DNA from: Allobosea sp. Root483D1
GTDB taxonomy: Bacteria; Pseudomonadota; Alphaproteobacteria; Rhizobiales; Beijerinckiaceae
DNA length: 64,000 bases
Assembly: GCF_001429505.1 (NCBI RefSeq)
Contig: NZ_LMJW01000001.1
Coordinates: 932,606 to 996,605 of the forward strand
Reading direction: 5' to 3'
Shown here: positions 25,574 through 35,046 of the stretch, piece by piece
Numbering within the stretch: position 1 is the stretch's first letter
Layout: each line of letters starts with the position of its first letter
Notes under the pieces: generated by a model
Told to the model about the DNA's origin: nothing
Database searches by the model: none
The model's input: the letters and a program-made list of their open reading frames with translations, nothing else
Translations under genes and position numbers: made by a program

Positions 25574-25789
25574 AACAATGTCCTCCCGGCGCCTTTGCCG
25601 CATGGTCGAATCGGCGCGCCTTCGGCGGCGGCGTTCGACATCGGCTTGCACTGGTCTTCCGTGAATGCGCCGGCGCGGTCGAGGTCGGGCCCGGATTGCC
25701 TGACCTGCAGGATTTGCATGCGGCCGGGCTGACGGCCGGAGCAGGCCTGCCGGACCATAGCCTCCACGCGGCTTGCCAATCAGGAGCGA

Positions 25790-26539
25790 TCAGGGTCCGA
25801 CGAGCTGGCCGCCGTCGACCACGATGCTCTGGGCGGTGACCCAGCTCGCCTTGTCCGAGGCGAGGAAGAGCACGACCTCGGCAACCTCCTCGGGCTTGCC
25901 CATCCGGCCGAAGGGGATACTCGCCAGCGTTCCCTGATAGAGCTCAGGGTTCGAGGTTTTCCGGTCCTCCCAGGTGCCGCCCGGGAACTCGATCGAGCCG
26001 GGCGCGACGCAGTTCACCCGGATGCCCTTCCGCGCCAGCATCTTCGCCTGGCTTGCCGTGTAGTGCATCACGGCCGCCTTGACGGCGCCGTAAGGCGCCG
26101 AACGCGACGAGGCCCGCAGGGCCGAGATCGACGAGATGTTCACGATCGACGAGCCCGGCTTCAGATGCGGGATCGCCGCATGGCTGCCGCGGACGACGGC
26201 CATCATGTCGACATTGAGCGAGGCCGCCCAGCCCTCCTCGTCATCCGAATGGCCGAAGCCGGAGGCGTTGTTGACGAGGACGTCCAGCCCGCCGAGAGCC
26301 TCCACCGCCGCGGGCACATAGGCCTTGATCGCATCCGCATCGGCGAGGTCGACGCTGGCCGCATGTGCGGTGACGCCGAGCGCCTCGATCTCCCGACGCG
26401 TCGCCTCGAGCGGCCCCGCGCTGCGGGCGCAGATCGAAACGGAGGCGCCGCCCGCCGCAAAGCCGAGCGCGATGGACCGCCCGATGCCACGGCTGCCGCC
26501 CATCACGATGACGCGCTTGCCGGTGAACTGCTTGGCCAT
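25790..26539 (-). CDS. SDR family NAD(P)-dependent oxidoreductase
   Basis: A 249-residue classical short-chain dehydrogenase. The cofactor motif GGSRGIG is at residues 14-20, NNAS (usual NNAG) near 90, the catalytic Ser in NISSISAL, and the Tyr/Lys pair in PYGAVKAAV. The C-terminal PFGRMGKPEEVAEVVLFLAS and VVDGGQLVG are standard. It should oxidise or reduce a secondary alcohol or ketone. Arg after the glycine motif and in ICARS hints at NADP, which is uncertain. AGGAAGG precedes the ATG. The 156-bp gap to the aldehyde dehydrogenase gene has a TATAAC on the minus strand (26577-26572) that could be a -10, so it may have its own promoter. Confidence 0.92.
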   Translation of the reverse strand: MAKQFTGKRVIVMGGSRGIGRSIALGFAAGGASVSICARSAGPLEATRREIEALGVTAHAASVDLADADAIKAYVPAAVEALGGLDVLVNNASGFGHSDDEEGWAASLNVDMMAVVRGSHAAIPHLKPGSSIVNISSISALRASSRSAPYGAVKAAVMHYTASQAKMLARKGIRVNCVAPGSIEFPGGTWEDRKTSNPELYQGTLASIPFGRMGKPEEVAEVVLFLASDKASWVTAQSIVVDGGQLVGP

Positions 26540-26695
26540 AGGGCATGCCTTCCTGATTGCCTGTCAGCGCCGTTATAGCAGCGGCGGCGTGCCTGACTTC
26601 CAGGCCCGACAGCATGGGGGGTACCGTCGAAACACGGGCTCGGCTACCGGCCGCCGCCAGGTTCGGACCGGATGGAGGCGCCCCCGTCGTGGTTC

Positions 26696-28063
26696 TCAGC
26701 CGCGAGCCCGCAAGGAGGGTCTCACCACGACGACCTTCGGCCGCGTATATTCCTCGACCGCATAGCGGATTCCCTCGCGCCCGAAGCCGGAGGTTCCGGT
26801 GCCGCCATAGGGCATGTGGTCGACGCGCCAGGTGCCGGGGCCGTTGATGATCACGCCGCCCGCCTGGATGCGGTCCGCCATCGCGAAGGCCGTGTCGATG
26901 TCTGCCGTATAGATGCCGTGGTGGATCGCGCCCTCGACGGCGTTGATCTCGGCGATCGCCTCCTCGACGCCCGCGACCGCCGCGACCGCCACAACGGGAC
27001 CGAAGGCCTCGCGCCGCATCACCGTCATCGCGCCGGTGGCGCCCGCCAGCACGGTCGGCGCCAGCATCGCCTGCGACAGGCTGCCGCCGCAGACCAGTTG
27101 CGCGCCCTTGGCGAGAGCATCCTCGATCAGCGCCATGACCCGGCCGGCAGCGGCTTCGTCGACCATCGGACTGATCGCAGCCGTGCCGCCGGGCAGCATC
27201 GGCCGCACTTGCTCGGCGAAGCGGCGAACGAACTCGTCATAGACCGGGCTCTCGACATAGATGCGCTGCACCGAGATGCAGGACTGGCCGGAGCGCACGA
27301 AGCCGGCCGCGGCGCATTCGCGGGCCGCGGCCTCGACATTGCCGTCGGCCGCGACGAAGACCGCACCGATGCCGCCGAGCTCGAGATGCACATGCTTGCG
27401 CGGCACGCGGTCCTTGATCGTCCAGCCGAAGGTGCCGCCGGTGAAACTGACCACCGGCAGGCGCGGATCCTCGACCAGCGCCATCGTGCCGGCATCGTCG
27501 AGATCGAGGACCGCGACGGCATCCTGGGGCCAGCCGGCGCGGACCGCGAGCTCGGCCAGGCGGATCGCCGCCCGCGGCACGCGCGGCGACGGCTTGAGCA
27601 GGATCGGCGCGCCGGCGGCGATCGCGGGCGCGAGCTTGTGGGCAGGGATCAGCAGCGGGCCGTTATAGGCGGTGATGCCGAGGATCGGCCCGATCGGCTC
27701 GCGCCGGATATGCGCGACGGCGCCGCGGGCGCGTTCGACCGCATCGACATTGAGCGTCTCCGACGTCCCGACCCGGGCATAGGCTGCCGAGAGCTGGAAG
27801 ACCTCCATGGCGCGCTGCGTTTCGAGCCTCATGTCGGCGACGCTGAGATAGCCGCTCTCCTCGGCGAGGCTCTGCGCGATGCCTTCCAGCCCTTCGCCCA
27901 GCGCCAGGGCGACCTTGTCGAGCACGGCGGCCCGGTCGAAGCTGCTGGTCGCGCGGACCGTTTCGGCGGCGGCGGCCAGCCCCGCGACGGCGCGTTCGAC
28001 CGCACCCGCATCGAGCAGGACCTCCTGGCCGGCGACGAAGCCCGTCCGCGGGATGTCCGTCAT
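26696..28063 (-). CDS. aldehyde dehydrogenase family protein
   Basis: A 455-residue NAD(P)-dependent aldehyde dehydrogenase. The start is the ATG at 28063, which overlaps the GMC stop (ATGA); an upstream extension would run through the GMC gene. Active-site residues are present: Asn134 (AYNGP), Glu228 (HLELGG) and nucleophile Cys262 (SGQSC). The FTGG motif for cofactor binding is at about 207-210. At 455 residues it is slightly short but complete, like the lactaldehyde/glyceraldehyde-type enzymes. The overlap with the GMC oxidoreductase suggests a relay: alcohol to aldehyde by the GMC enzyme, aldehyde to acid by this one. The substrate is unknown. Confidence 0.92.
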   Translation of the reverse strand: MTDIPRTGFVAGQEVLLDAGAVERAVAGLAAAAETVRATSSFDRAAVLDKVALALGEGLEGIAQSLAEESGYLSVADMRLETQRAMEVFQLSAAYARVGTSETLNVDAVERARGAVAHIRREPIGPILGITAYNGPLLIPAHKLAPAIAAGAPILLKPSPRVPRAAIRLAELAVRAGWPQDAVAVLDLDDAGTMALVEDPRLPVVSFTGGTFGWTIKDRVPRKHVHLELGGIGAVFVAADGNVEAAARECAAAGFVRSGQSCISVQRIYVESPVYDEFVRRFAEQVRPMLPGGTAAISPMVDEAAAGRVMALIEDALAKGAQLVCGGSLSQAMLAPTVLAGATGAMTVMRREAFGPVVAVAAVAGVEEAIAEINAVEGAIHHGIYTADIDTAFAMADRIQAGGVIINGPGTWRVDHMPYGGTGTSGFGREGIRYAVEEYTRPKVVVVRPSLRARG

Positions 28064-29724
28064 GATGCCACCTGCATGAGTGAAGGAAGGATGTCGGCGG
28101 CCTGATGCCCCGTCCGGGCGGCGATGATCATCGCCGCAGCCTTCTCGGCGATCATCAGCGTCGCGGCGTTGGTATTGGCCGAGGGAATGCTGGGCATCAC
28201 CGAGGCGTCGGCGATCCGCAGCCCATCGATCCCGATCAGCCGCAATTGCGGGTCGACGACGGCGAGGGGATCGCTCGCCGGCCCCATCCGGCATGTGCCG
28301 GTGAAGTGGAACACCGTCGATCCGCGCTGGCGCGCGAAGTTCAGCAGGTCGCCGTCGCTCTGGGCCTGCGGACCCGGCAGCTCCTCGCGCTCGACATAGC
28401 GCGCCATCTCCTGCGTGCCGAGGAAGGAGCGCGCCAGCCTGATCCCGGCGAGCAGCACGCGCCGGTCGTGATCGTGCTGGAGGTAGTTCGGCTGAACCAG
28501 CGGCGTCTCAACCGGGTCCGGCGAGCGCAGCCTGACATGGCCGCGGCTCTCCGGGCGCTGCTGCCAGACGCCGCAGGTGACGCCGGAGAAATCGTCGAGC
28601 ACGCCGACCGAGCCCTCGCGATAGCTCGCGGGGGTGAAGGTGAACTGCAGGTCGCTGTCGTCGAGCAGCGGATCCGACTTGGCGAAGACATAGGCGAGCG
28701 AGGGGTTGAGGGCCAGGATGCTGGGTCGCCCAGCCAACCAGCGAAGCCCTTCCCAGAGCAGGCGCGGGCCGCGCACCCGGTCGTTGATCGTGTCGACGCC
28801 GCGGATGCGGGCGACGAGGCGGACGGCGAAGTGATCCTGCAGGTTCTCGCCGACACCGGGCCGGGCATGAACGAGCGGCAGGCCGAGCTCCGCGAGCAGC
28901 GGCGCCGGACCGATGCCCGAGAGCTGCAGCAGCCGCGGCGAATTGAGGGTGCCACTCGACAGCACGATCTCGCGCCTGGCGGTGATGCTGCGGGTCCGCG
29001 TCAGGTCGGGGCCATGGGCGTAGACGAGCCCGCTCGCCCGGCCCTCGGAAACGGTGATCCGCAGCACGCGGGCATCGGTCCGGACGGTCAGGTTGGGCCG
29101 CGTTCGGATCGGTTTCAGGAAGGCGCGGGCGGAGCTGACGCGCCGTCCCCCGCGGATGAGGCGCTGATAGAAGCCGACGCCCTCCTGCCGGCCGGCATTG
29201 TAGTCGGGGTTCCGCGGCAGGCCGAGGCCGGCAACGCCGGCGACGAAGGCGTCGCAGAGCGGGTGGCTCCAGTCGATGTCAGTGACGGGGAGCGGCCCGT
29301 CCTGCCCTCGGCCGCTCGCGCCGGGGCGGCGCTCGCTGCGGTTGAAATAGGGCAGGACGTCGTCATAGGCCCAGCCGCCATTGCCCTTCTGCGCCCAGAT
29401 GTCGAAATCGGCGCGCTGGCCGCGATTGTAGACATGGCCGTTGATCGAGCTCGACCCGCCCAGCGTCCGGCCGGTCCGCAGCGGGATGCTGCGGCCGTCG
29501 GTCCAGCTGGTCGGCTCGGTCGGAAAGGCCCAGGTCAGATCCGGATTGGTCAGCGTCTTGATGAAGCCGGCCGGGATATGGATGTAGGGATTGCGGTCGG
29601 GTGGGCCGGCCTCGATAACGCAGACCGAGTAGCGGCCATCCTCGCTGAGCCGGTTGGCGAGGATGCATCCTGCCGAGCCGGCCCCGACGACGACATAATC
29701 GAAGCTCTCATTCATGCCGGCCAT
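28060..29724 (-). CDS. GMC family FAD-dependent oxidoreductase (choline dehydrogenase-like)
   Basis: A 554-residue flavoenzyme. The FAD motif GAGSAG is at residues 14-19, followed by VIEAGP. The GMC signature RTLGGSSSINGHVYNRG is near 85, and the second signature SSGTLNSPRLLQLSGIG is near 255. The C-terminal active-site region has FHFTGTCRMG (catalytic His) and SANTNAATLMIAEKAA (Asn). The family oxidises alcohols such as choline, glucose or long-chain alcohols and passes electrons to quinone or oxygen. There is no signal peptide, so it is cytoplasmic or membrane-associated. It is coupled to the downstream aldehyde dehydrogenase by a 4-base overlap and follows the LivK-type gene by 30 bp. Start at 29724 or the ATG three codons later. 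Confidence 0.93.
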   Translation of the reverse strand: MAGMNESFDYVVVGAGSAGCILANRLSEDGRYSVCVIEAGPPDRNPYIHIPAGFIKTLTNPDLTWAFPTEPTSWTDGRSIPLRTGRTLGGSSSINGHVYNRGQRADFDIWAQKGNGGWAYDDVLPYFNRSERRPGASGRGQDGPLPVTDIDWSHPLCDAFVAGVAGLGLPRNPDYNAGRQEGVGFYQRLIRGGRRVSSARAFLKPIRTRPNLTVRTDARVLRITVSEGRASGLVYAHGPDLTRTRSITARREIVLSSGTLNSPRLLQLSGIGPAPLLAELGLPLVHARPGVGENLQDHFAVRLVARIRGVDTINDRVRGPRLLWEGLRWLAGRPSILALNPSLAYVFAKSDPLLDDSDLQFTFTPASYREGSVGVLDDFSGVTCGVWQQRPESRGHVRLRSPDPVETPLVQPNYLQHDHDRRVLLAGIRLARSFLGTQEMARYVEREELPGPQAQSDGDLLNFARQRGSTVFHFTGTCRMGPASDPLAVVDPQLRLIGIDGLRIADASVMPSIPSANTNAATLMIAEKAAAMIIAARTGHQAADILPSLMQVAS

Positions 29725-29754
29725 CGCAGCCCAATTCTTCGTCGCGGAGGCGGT

Positions 29755-30960
29755 TCAGCCCGGCACCTTCGCCGTGGGGCACTCGCTGCGCGACAGCGGC
29801 TTGCTGACGTCCTCGGCCGGCACGGTGGCAAGCACCTTGTAGTAGTCCCACGGACCTTTCGACTCCGCGGGCTTCTTCACTTCGAGCAGGAAGTAGTCCT
29901 GCATCACCTTGCCGTCCGCGCGGATGTGGCCGTTGCTGATCAGCGCGTCCTTGATGGGCATCTCGCGCATGGCCGCCGAGACCTTGTCGGCGTCGGTCGT
30001 CCCGGCCTTCTCCACCGCCTTGAGATAATGCGTCACGGCGCTGTAGAGCCCGGCATGGTACATGCCCGGCGCGCGGCCATTGGTGCGCTCCATGAAGCGC
30101 TTGCCCCAGGCGCGGGTGCTGTCGGTGCGATCCCAATAGAAGGATTCGGTCACGACCGTGCCCTGCGCCGCGGGAAGGCCGAGGGCGTGCACGTCGCTGA
30201 TGAACAGCACCAGCGCGGCGATCTTGGTGCCCGCTGCGGTGAGGCCGAATTCGCGCGCCTGGTTGATCGAGCGCACAGTGTCGCCGGTGCCGTTCGCCAG
30301 GCCGACGACATTGGCGCCGGAGGACTGCGCCTGCAACAGATGCGAGGCGAAGTCCTGATTGTTGAGCGGGTGCTTGGCGCTGCCGGCAACGCTGCCGCCA
30401 GCTTCCTTGACCGCGGCTGACGCGTCGCGCTCCAGCGCATGGCCGAAGGCGTAGTCGGCGGTGATGAAGAACCATTTGGTGCCGCCGGCCTTGACCAGCG
30501 CCCGCCCGGCGCTCGAGGCCATGGTGTAAGTGTCCATCGCCCATTGCGTGGCATAGGGCGAGCAGGCCTTGCCGGTGAAATCCGACGAGGCGCCGGCGGT
30601 GTTGAGGAAGACGCGCTGCTTCTCCTTGGTCAGCGCCTGGATGCCGAGGCCGATCGAGGAGACGGGAACGTCGACGATGGCGCTGACGCCCTGAGTGTCG
30701 AGCCATTCGCGCGCAACGGCCAGCCCGACATCGGGCTTGGCCTGATGGTCCGCCGTGACGAGCTCGATCGGCTGGCCCAGCACCTTGCCGCCGAAATCCT
30801 CGACCGCCAGCCGGGCCGCAGCGACGGAGCCCGGACCGGTGATGTCGGCATAGACGCCGCCCATATCGCTGAGCACGCCGATCTTGACCCGCTCCTGGGC
30901 GACCCCGGCGCCGCCGGACAGACACAGCGCCAAAGCGGCGACACTGAGGGAAATGCGCAT
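29755..30960 (-). CDS. ABC transporter substrate-binding protein, branched-chain amino acid (LivK) type
   Basis: A 401-residue periplasmic protein. The ATG at 30960 is chosen because it opens a clean signal peptide (LSVAALALCLSGG ending GVAQ) and GAGAAGGG lies just upstream; the frame runs further up without a plausible start. The mature part begins VKIGVLSDMGGVYADITGPG, typical of type I binding proteins of the Leu/Ile/Val and amide families. It has a paired cysteine-poor two-lobe pattern and no membrane segment. Relatives bind amino acids, amides or aromatic acids. No permease or ATPase gene lies nearby. It heads the unit with GMC oxidoreductase and aldehyde dehydrogenase, so its ligand may be their substrate. 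Confidence 0.9.
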   Translation of the reverse strand: MRISLSVAALALCLSGGAGVAQERVKIGVLSDMGGVYADITGPGSVAAARLAVEDFGGKVLGQPIELVTADHQAKPDVGLAVAREWLDTQGVSAIVDVPVSSIGLGIQALTKEKQRVFLNTAGASSDFTGKACSPYATQWAMDTYTMASSAGRALVKAGGTKWFFITADYAFGHALERDASAAVKEAGGSVAGSAKHPLNNQDFASHLLQAQSSGANVVGLANGTGDTVRSINQAREFGLTAAGTKIAALVLFISDVHALGLPAAQGTVVTESFYWDRTDSTRAWGKRFMERTNGRAPGMYHAGLYSAVTHYLKAVEKAGTTDADKVSAAMREMPIKDALISNGHIRADGKVMQDYFLLEVKKPAESKGPWDYYKVLATVPAEDVSKPLSRSECPTAKVPG

Positions 30961-31017
30961 GGGACGGCCCTTCTCTTCGTTTCCCCGAACACGCGGCACT
31001 GCATGGCATCGCGCTTT

Positions 31018-31089
31018 ATGTCGAATGAATAAGAAGAGTTGCGAAAGCCTGTCAAGGGTAGGCAACAGTTCTGCGGTATTTTGTTCGAC
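31018..31089. promoter_or_regulatory. candidate GntR-type sites upstream of the LivK-type gene
   Basis: The 259-bp gap 30961-31219 holds ATGTCGAAT at 31018-31026 and TTGTTCGAC at 31081-31089. The same two 9-bp words occur in the gap before the GntR gene (38982-38990 and 38919-38927). The core GT-TCG-AC fits the GT-N3-AC pattern of many GntR regulators. The region is AT-rich and probably carries the promoter of the LivK/GMC/ALDH unit. Confidence 0.45.
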
Positions 31090-31219
31090 CTTTTAAAGGG
31101 AGGCCCGGATTTTCAAGCCATGAAGGCTGATCTCGACCGCTTCGGGCGAAGTCCAGGGGGCGGCGAGGCATGGCAGAGCCGCACCGGCAGACTTGACGGC
31201 CGCGGCTGACGCTTGCCGA

Positions 31220-32194
31220 TCAGGGAAGCAGGATGGTCGGTCCCATTGTCTGGCGCGCCTCCAGCAGGGCGTGCGCCCTGCCCGCTTCCGCGAGCGGCAG
31301 GCGCAGGCCGATCTCAACGGCGAGAATGCCCTGGCCGAGCAAGGCGAAGACCTCGTCCGCCATCTGGTGCAATCGGGCGGGATCGCGCAGATAATGGAAC
31401 ACGATCGGCCGCGAGAGCGCGTTCGAGCGCGCCGCGAGCTGTGAGACCTCGAAGGGCGGCACGGGCCCGGAGCTCTGGCCGAAGTTCACCAGCCGGCCGA
31501 ACCAGGCCAGGCTGGCCAGCGAAGCCTGGAAGCTGTCGCGGCCCACGGAATCATAGGCGACGGCGACGCCCTGGCCAGCCGTGATCTGCCGGACGCGCTC
31601 CGGAAGATCACCCATGGCGCCGGTGATCACGTGCTGCGCGCCACAGGCGCGGGCCACCGCCTCCTTGCTGGTATCACCGACGGTGGCGATGACCGTTGCC
31701 CCGAGATGCCGTGCCCAGCGGCAAAGCAACTGGCCGACGCCGCCTGCGGCGGCATGGACCAGAACAAAGTCCCCGGGCCCGACCCGGTATTCACGACGCA
31801 GCAGCATGCAGGCCGTGAGACCCTTGAGGATCGTGGCTGCGGCGACCTCGTCGCCGACCTCCGCCGGCAATTTCAGCGCCAGAGCCGCCGGCAGGTTGCG
31901 TTCGGCGGCATAGGCGCCGTAGCTGCCGGTGACGTAACAGACCCTGTCGCCGACGGCGAAGCCCTCGACGCCGGCGCCCAGCCCTTCGACGACGCCGCTG
32001 GCCTCGATGCCGGGGATGCCGGGCAAAGCCAGCGTGCGGTAGAGCCCCGAGCGCACATAGACGTCGTGAAAGTTGACGCCCACTGCGGTCTGCCGCAGCC
32101 GGAGCTCGCCCGGCCCCGGCTCGGCCAGGGCGACCTGCCTGAGCTCGAGCCTCTCCGGCCCGCCATACTCGCTGAGAAGAATTGCCGCGGTCAT
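31220..32194 (-). CDS. quinone oxidoreductase, zinc-free MDR family
   Basis: A 324-residue protein of the NADPH:quinone reductase branch of medium-chain dehydrogenases. It starts MTAAILLSEYGGPERLEL, has GVNFHDVYVRSGLY and PGIPGIEASGVVEGLG in the N-terminal domain, and the nucleotide-binding VHAAAGGVGQLLCRWARHLGA in the centre. No structural zinc cysteines are seen, as expected for this branch. It reduces quinones or enones using NADPH. It is the last gene of the seven-gene acyl-CoA operon, 35 bp after the Bug protein gene. Its role there is unclear; reduction of an unsaturated intermediate is possible. Confidence 0.92.
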   Translation of the reverse strand: MTAAILLSEYGGPERLELRQVALAEPGPGELRLRQTAVGVNFHDVYVRSGLYRTLALPGIPGIEASGVVEGLGAGVEGFAVGDRVCYVTGSYGAYAAERNLPAALALKLPAEVGDEVAAATILKGLTACMLLRREYRVGPGDFVLVHAAAGGVGQLLCRWARHLGATVIATVGDTSKEAVARACGAQHVITGAMGDLPERVRQITAGQGVAVAYDSVGRDSFQASLASLAWFGRLVNFGQSSGPVPPFEVSQLAARSNALSRPIVFHYLRDPARLHQMADEVFALLGQGILAVEIGLRLPLAEAGRAHALLEARQTMGPTILLP

Positions 32195-32229
32195 CGGTCC
32201 CGCCTCCTGGACGTGCTGCGCCCGAGCTC

Positions 32230-33222
32230 TCAGCCGGTGATCTTCAGGCCGGTGCGTTTGCCGATCTCGCGAAAGCGCGCATTCTCGGCCACGACAATAT
32301 CACGGGCGCTCTCGGGCGTGTTGACGCCCGTCCAGGGCTCCATGCCGGCCTTGAGGAAGCGCTCGCGCGTGACCTCCTGCTTCAGGGAGGCCGCGCTCGC
32401 GCGGCTCAGCCTGGCGAGGACATCGCGCGGCAGTCCCGCCGGGGCATGGATGAGATAGTAGATGTTCAGCTCCATCTCCTTGAAGCCGAGCTCGTTGAAG
32501 GTCGGGATATCCGGAAACAGCGGGAAGCGCTGCGGGCTGGTGACGGCCAGCGCCCGCACGGCGCCACCTTCGAGCAGACCGGTGGCGGAGCCGAGCGAGG
32601 CTAAGCCCCAGGCGGTCTCGCCGGTCGAGACGCTCAGCACCGCCGGCGCGCCGCCGCGATAAGGCACATGGCGCGACTGGTTGGAGGGACCGGCCAGGTG
32701 GCGCAGCAATTCGCAGCCGATATGCGGGATCGAGCCGGCGCCCGAGCTCGAATAGTTCAGATCGGCCGATTTCTGCGAGCGCAGCACGTCGATCGCCTCG
32801 GCTACCGTCCTGGCCGGAAAATTGGGGCTGACGATGAAGGCCATCGGCGCGGTGCAGACCGTCGCGATCCAGTCGAAATCCTTAATCGGATCGTATTTGA
32901 TGCCGAGTTCGTGCATCGCCGGCCAGATCGCGAAGGACGAGGATTCCGACAGCAGCAGGCTGTAGCCATCGGGCTGCTGCCGGGTGAGCCAGGCCGCGGC
33001 GACGGTGCCGCTGGCGCCGGGCCGGTTCTCGACGACCAGGCGGTGGCCGCCGAGCTCGGCTGCCATGCCCTCGATCATCATCCGCGCGGCGACGTCGGTC
33101 GAGCCGCCCGGAGGGTAGCCGTTGGCCATGATCGGCGAGCGGGTCGGATAACCTTGCGCTGCGGCGCCTCCGGCTAACAGCGGCAACGTCGACAGCCCGA
33201 CGAGGCATTCCCTGCGGTTCAT
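32230..33222 (-). CDS. Bug/TctC family tripartite tricarboxylate transporter substrate-binding protein
   Basis: A 330-residue periplasmic protein with a signal peptide of Tat-like form (MNRRECLVGLSTLPLLAG, cleaved after AAAQG). The Bug family marks are present: YPPGGSTDVAARMM, VVENRPGASGTVAA, DGYSLLL, SSSGAGSIPHIGCELL and the VPYRGGAPA loop that holds a carboxylate. Such proteins deliver carboxylic acids to TctAB-type transporters, but no tctA or tctB lies in the window. It sits inside the acyl-CoA operon between the lyase and the quinone oxidoreductase, which suggests that the operon's substrate is an organic acid. Confidence 0.92.
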   Translation of the reverse strand: MNRRECLVGLSTLPLLAGGAAAQGYPTRSPIMANGYPPGGSTDVAARMMIEGMAAELGGHRLVVENRPGASGTVAAAWLTRQQPDGYSLLLSESSSFAIWPAMHELGIKYDPIKDFDWIATVCTAPMAFIVSPNFPARTVAEAIDVLRSQKSADLNYSSSGAGSIPHIGCELLRHLAGPSNQSRHVPYRGGAPAVLSVSTGETAWGLASLGSATGLLEGGAVRALAVTSPQRFPLFPDIPTFNELGFKEMELNIYYLIHAPAGLPRDVLARLSRASAASLKQEVTRERFLKAGMEPWTGVNTPESARDIVVAENARFREIGKRTGLKITG

Positions 33223-33285
33223 GATCTCCTCCCTGCTGATGCGGACTGTCCTCGCCCGCTTGGTTTCGTTGGAACCGTGCCGAGG

Positions 33286-34230
33286 TCAGCCAGGCGCCGC
33301 TGCGCGACGAAAGCTCTTCGGCAGCCCGACGCGGGCGACGCCGCCCGAGAAGCGCTCGCCCGGGAGCCATTCCTCGAACCGACGACGCAGCGCCAGGAGC
33401 GCCTCGATGTCGATCCCGGTGTCGAAGCCCATCGCCTCGAGCATGAAAGCGCAGTCCTCGGTGCCGATGTTGCCGGTCGCGCCCGGCGCGAAGGGGCAGC
33501 CGCCGAGCCCGCCCAGAGAGGCATCGAAGCGCCGGACGCCGGCTTCGAGCGAAGCCGCGACATTGGCGAGGCCGAGGCCGCGGGTGTCGTGGAAATGGGC
33601 GGCGAGCGGGATGTCGCCGACAGCGCGGCGCAATGCTTCGAACATATGGCGGACCCGGTACGGATCGCCATAGCCGACGGTGTCGGCCGCCATGATCTCG
33701 TCGGCACCGTCGCGGGCGAGGGTCTCGGCTATCGCGACGACGCGTACCGCCGGGACCTCGCCCTGCAGCGTGCAGCCGAACGCCGTGGCGATGCCGCAGC
33801 CGAGCACGACCTGTCCGACCAGGCCGCGGGCGCGGCGCTCGGCGACGATCAGCCGGAATTCTTCCAGCGCGGCATCGGTGCTGCGGCGCGCATTGGCGAG
33901 ACTGTGCGCCTCGCTCGCCGACACGACATAATTGACCTTGCGCAGGCCGGCATCGAAGGCGCGGATCGCGCCCTTCAGATTGACGACCAGGGCCGAGACC
34001 GTCGCGCCCGCGAGCGCCCCGACGCCAGCCGCGACCTCGCCGGCATCGGCGAATTGCGGGATGACATGGGCCGGCACGAAGGAGGTGGCCTCGATCTCGC
34101 GCAGACCGGCAGCCGCCGCGGAGCGGGCGAAGTCGAGCTTCTGCGCGGTGGAAAGGACGGTCTTCGCCATCTGCAAGCCGTCGCGCAGGCCGACCTCGCG
34201 GATCAGGACGGGCTCCGCCATGGCGCTCAT
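33286..34230 (-). CDS. hydroxymethylglutaryl-CoA lyase-like protein
   Basis: A 314-residue DRE-TIM barrel lyase. It matches HMG-CoA lyase closely at the residues known for catalysis: Arg16-Asp17 (VGLRDGLQ), Glu47 (EIEATSFV), His212 and His214 (AHFHDT, metal ligands), and the signature loop GLGGCPFAPGATGN with Cys245 and Asn254. The family cleaves 3-hydroxy-3-methylglutaryl-CoA to acetoacetate and acetyl-CoA; relatives act on similar 3-hydroxyacyl-CoAs. Its ATG overlaps the stop of the enoyl-CoA hydratase gene, so product transfer from hydratase to lyase is likely. Start at 34230 (MSAM) or three codons later. Confidence 0.92.
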   Translation of the reverse strand: MSAMAEPVLIREVGLRDGLQMAKTVLSTAQKLDFARSAAAAGLREIEATSFVPAHVIPQFADAGEVAAGVGALAGATVSALVVNLKGAIRAFDAGLRKVNYVVSASEAHSLANARRSTDAALEEFRLIVAERRARGLVGQVVLGCGIATAFGCTLQGEVPAVRVVAIAETLARDGADEIMAADTVGYGDPYRVRHMFEALRRAVGDIPLAAHFHDTRGLGLANVAASLEAGVRRFDASLGGLGGCPFAPGATGNIGTEDCAFMLEAMGFDTGIDIEALLALRRRFEEWLPGERFSGGVARVGLPKSFRRAAAPG

Positions 34231-35024
34231 CGACCCTGGAAGCGCGGGGCGCGCTTTTCATTGAAGGCGCGCACGCCTTCGTGGCGATCCTGCGTCGGGA
34301 CCATCCGGGCATAGGCCTCGATTTCCAGAGCGAGCCCGTCGCGCAGCGACATCTGCAACCCGCGATGGATGGAGAGCTTGGCCTGCCGCGTGGCAATCGG
34401 CGCGTTGCGGGCGATCGCGGTGGCAGTCTCGCGACTCTGCGGCAGCAAGTCCTGCAGCGCCAGCACGCGGTTGACTAGGCCCCAGCCCTCCGCCTCCGTC
34501 GCCGTGAAGGGCCGACCGGTCAGAATCAGCTCCTTGGCCCGGCGCTCGCCGAGCGCACGCGGCAGCGTCTGCGTGCCACCGCCGCCGGGCATGATCCCAA
34601 GCGTCACCTCGGTCTGGGCGAAGCGGGCATGCTCCGCCGCGTAGAGGAAGTCGCAGCAGGCCGCGATCTCGCAGCCGCCGCCATAGGCCGCGCCGTTGAC
34701 GGCGCCGATCAGCGGAACCGGGCAGTCGAGCAGGGCACGCACCATACGCTCGAACACGAGATGCTGACGCTGCCATTGCTCGTCGGTCATGCCGCGGCGC
34801 TCCTTGAGGTCGCCGCCGGCGCAGAAGGCCTTCTCGCCCTCTCCGGTCAGGATGATGCAGCGCAGATCGGCCGGGTCGAGCGCGATCGCCTCGAAGAGCG
34901 CGACGAGGTCCCGGCCCATCCGGGTGTTGAGCGCATTCATCGCGGCGGGCCGGGCCAGGGTGACCACCAGCACGTGCTCCTGCGTGCGGCCGAGTTTCAG
35001 CGTTTCGAAGTCGTTCTCCGTCAT
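34227..35024 (-). CDS. enoyl-CoA hydratase/isomerase family protein
   Basis: A 265-residue crotonase-fold enzyme. The oxyanion-hole segments AFCAGGDL and GAAYGGGCE are present, and both catalytic glutamates of true hydratases are kept: Glu119 (GGGCEIAACCD) and Glu139 (QTEVTLGIMPGGGGTQ). It should add water to a 2-enoyl-CoA; in this operon a 3-methylglutaconyl-CoA-type substrate would fit the lyase that follows. The C-terminus (FNEKRAPRFQGR) is typical. It is 22 bp after the MmgE/PrpD gene and overlaps the lyase gene by 4 bases. Confidence 0.93.
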   Translation of the reverse strand: MTENDFETLKLGRTQEHVLVVTLARPAAMNALNTRMGRDLVALFEAIALDPADLRCIILTGEGEKAFCAGGDLKERRGMTDEQWQRQHLVFERMVRALLDCPVPLIGAVNGAAYGGGCEIAACCDFLYAAEHARFAQTEVTLGIMPGGGGTQTLPRALGERRAKELILTGRPFTATEAEGWGLVNRVLALQDLLPQSRETATAIARNAPIATRQAKLSIHRGLQMSLRDGLALEIEAYARMVPTQDRHEGVRAFNEKRAPRFQGR

Positions 35025-35046
35025 CGGCTTTGCTCCGGCTGCCTCG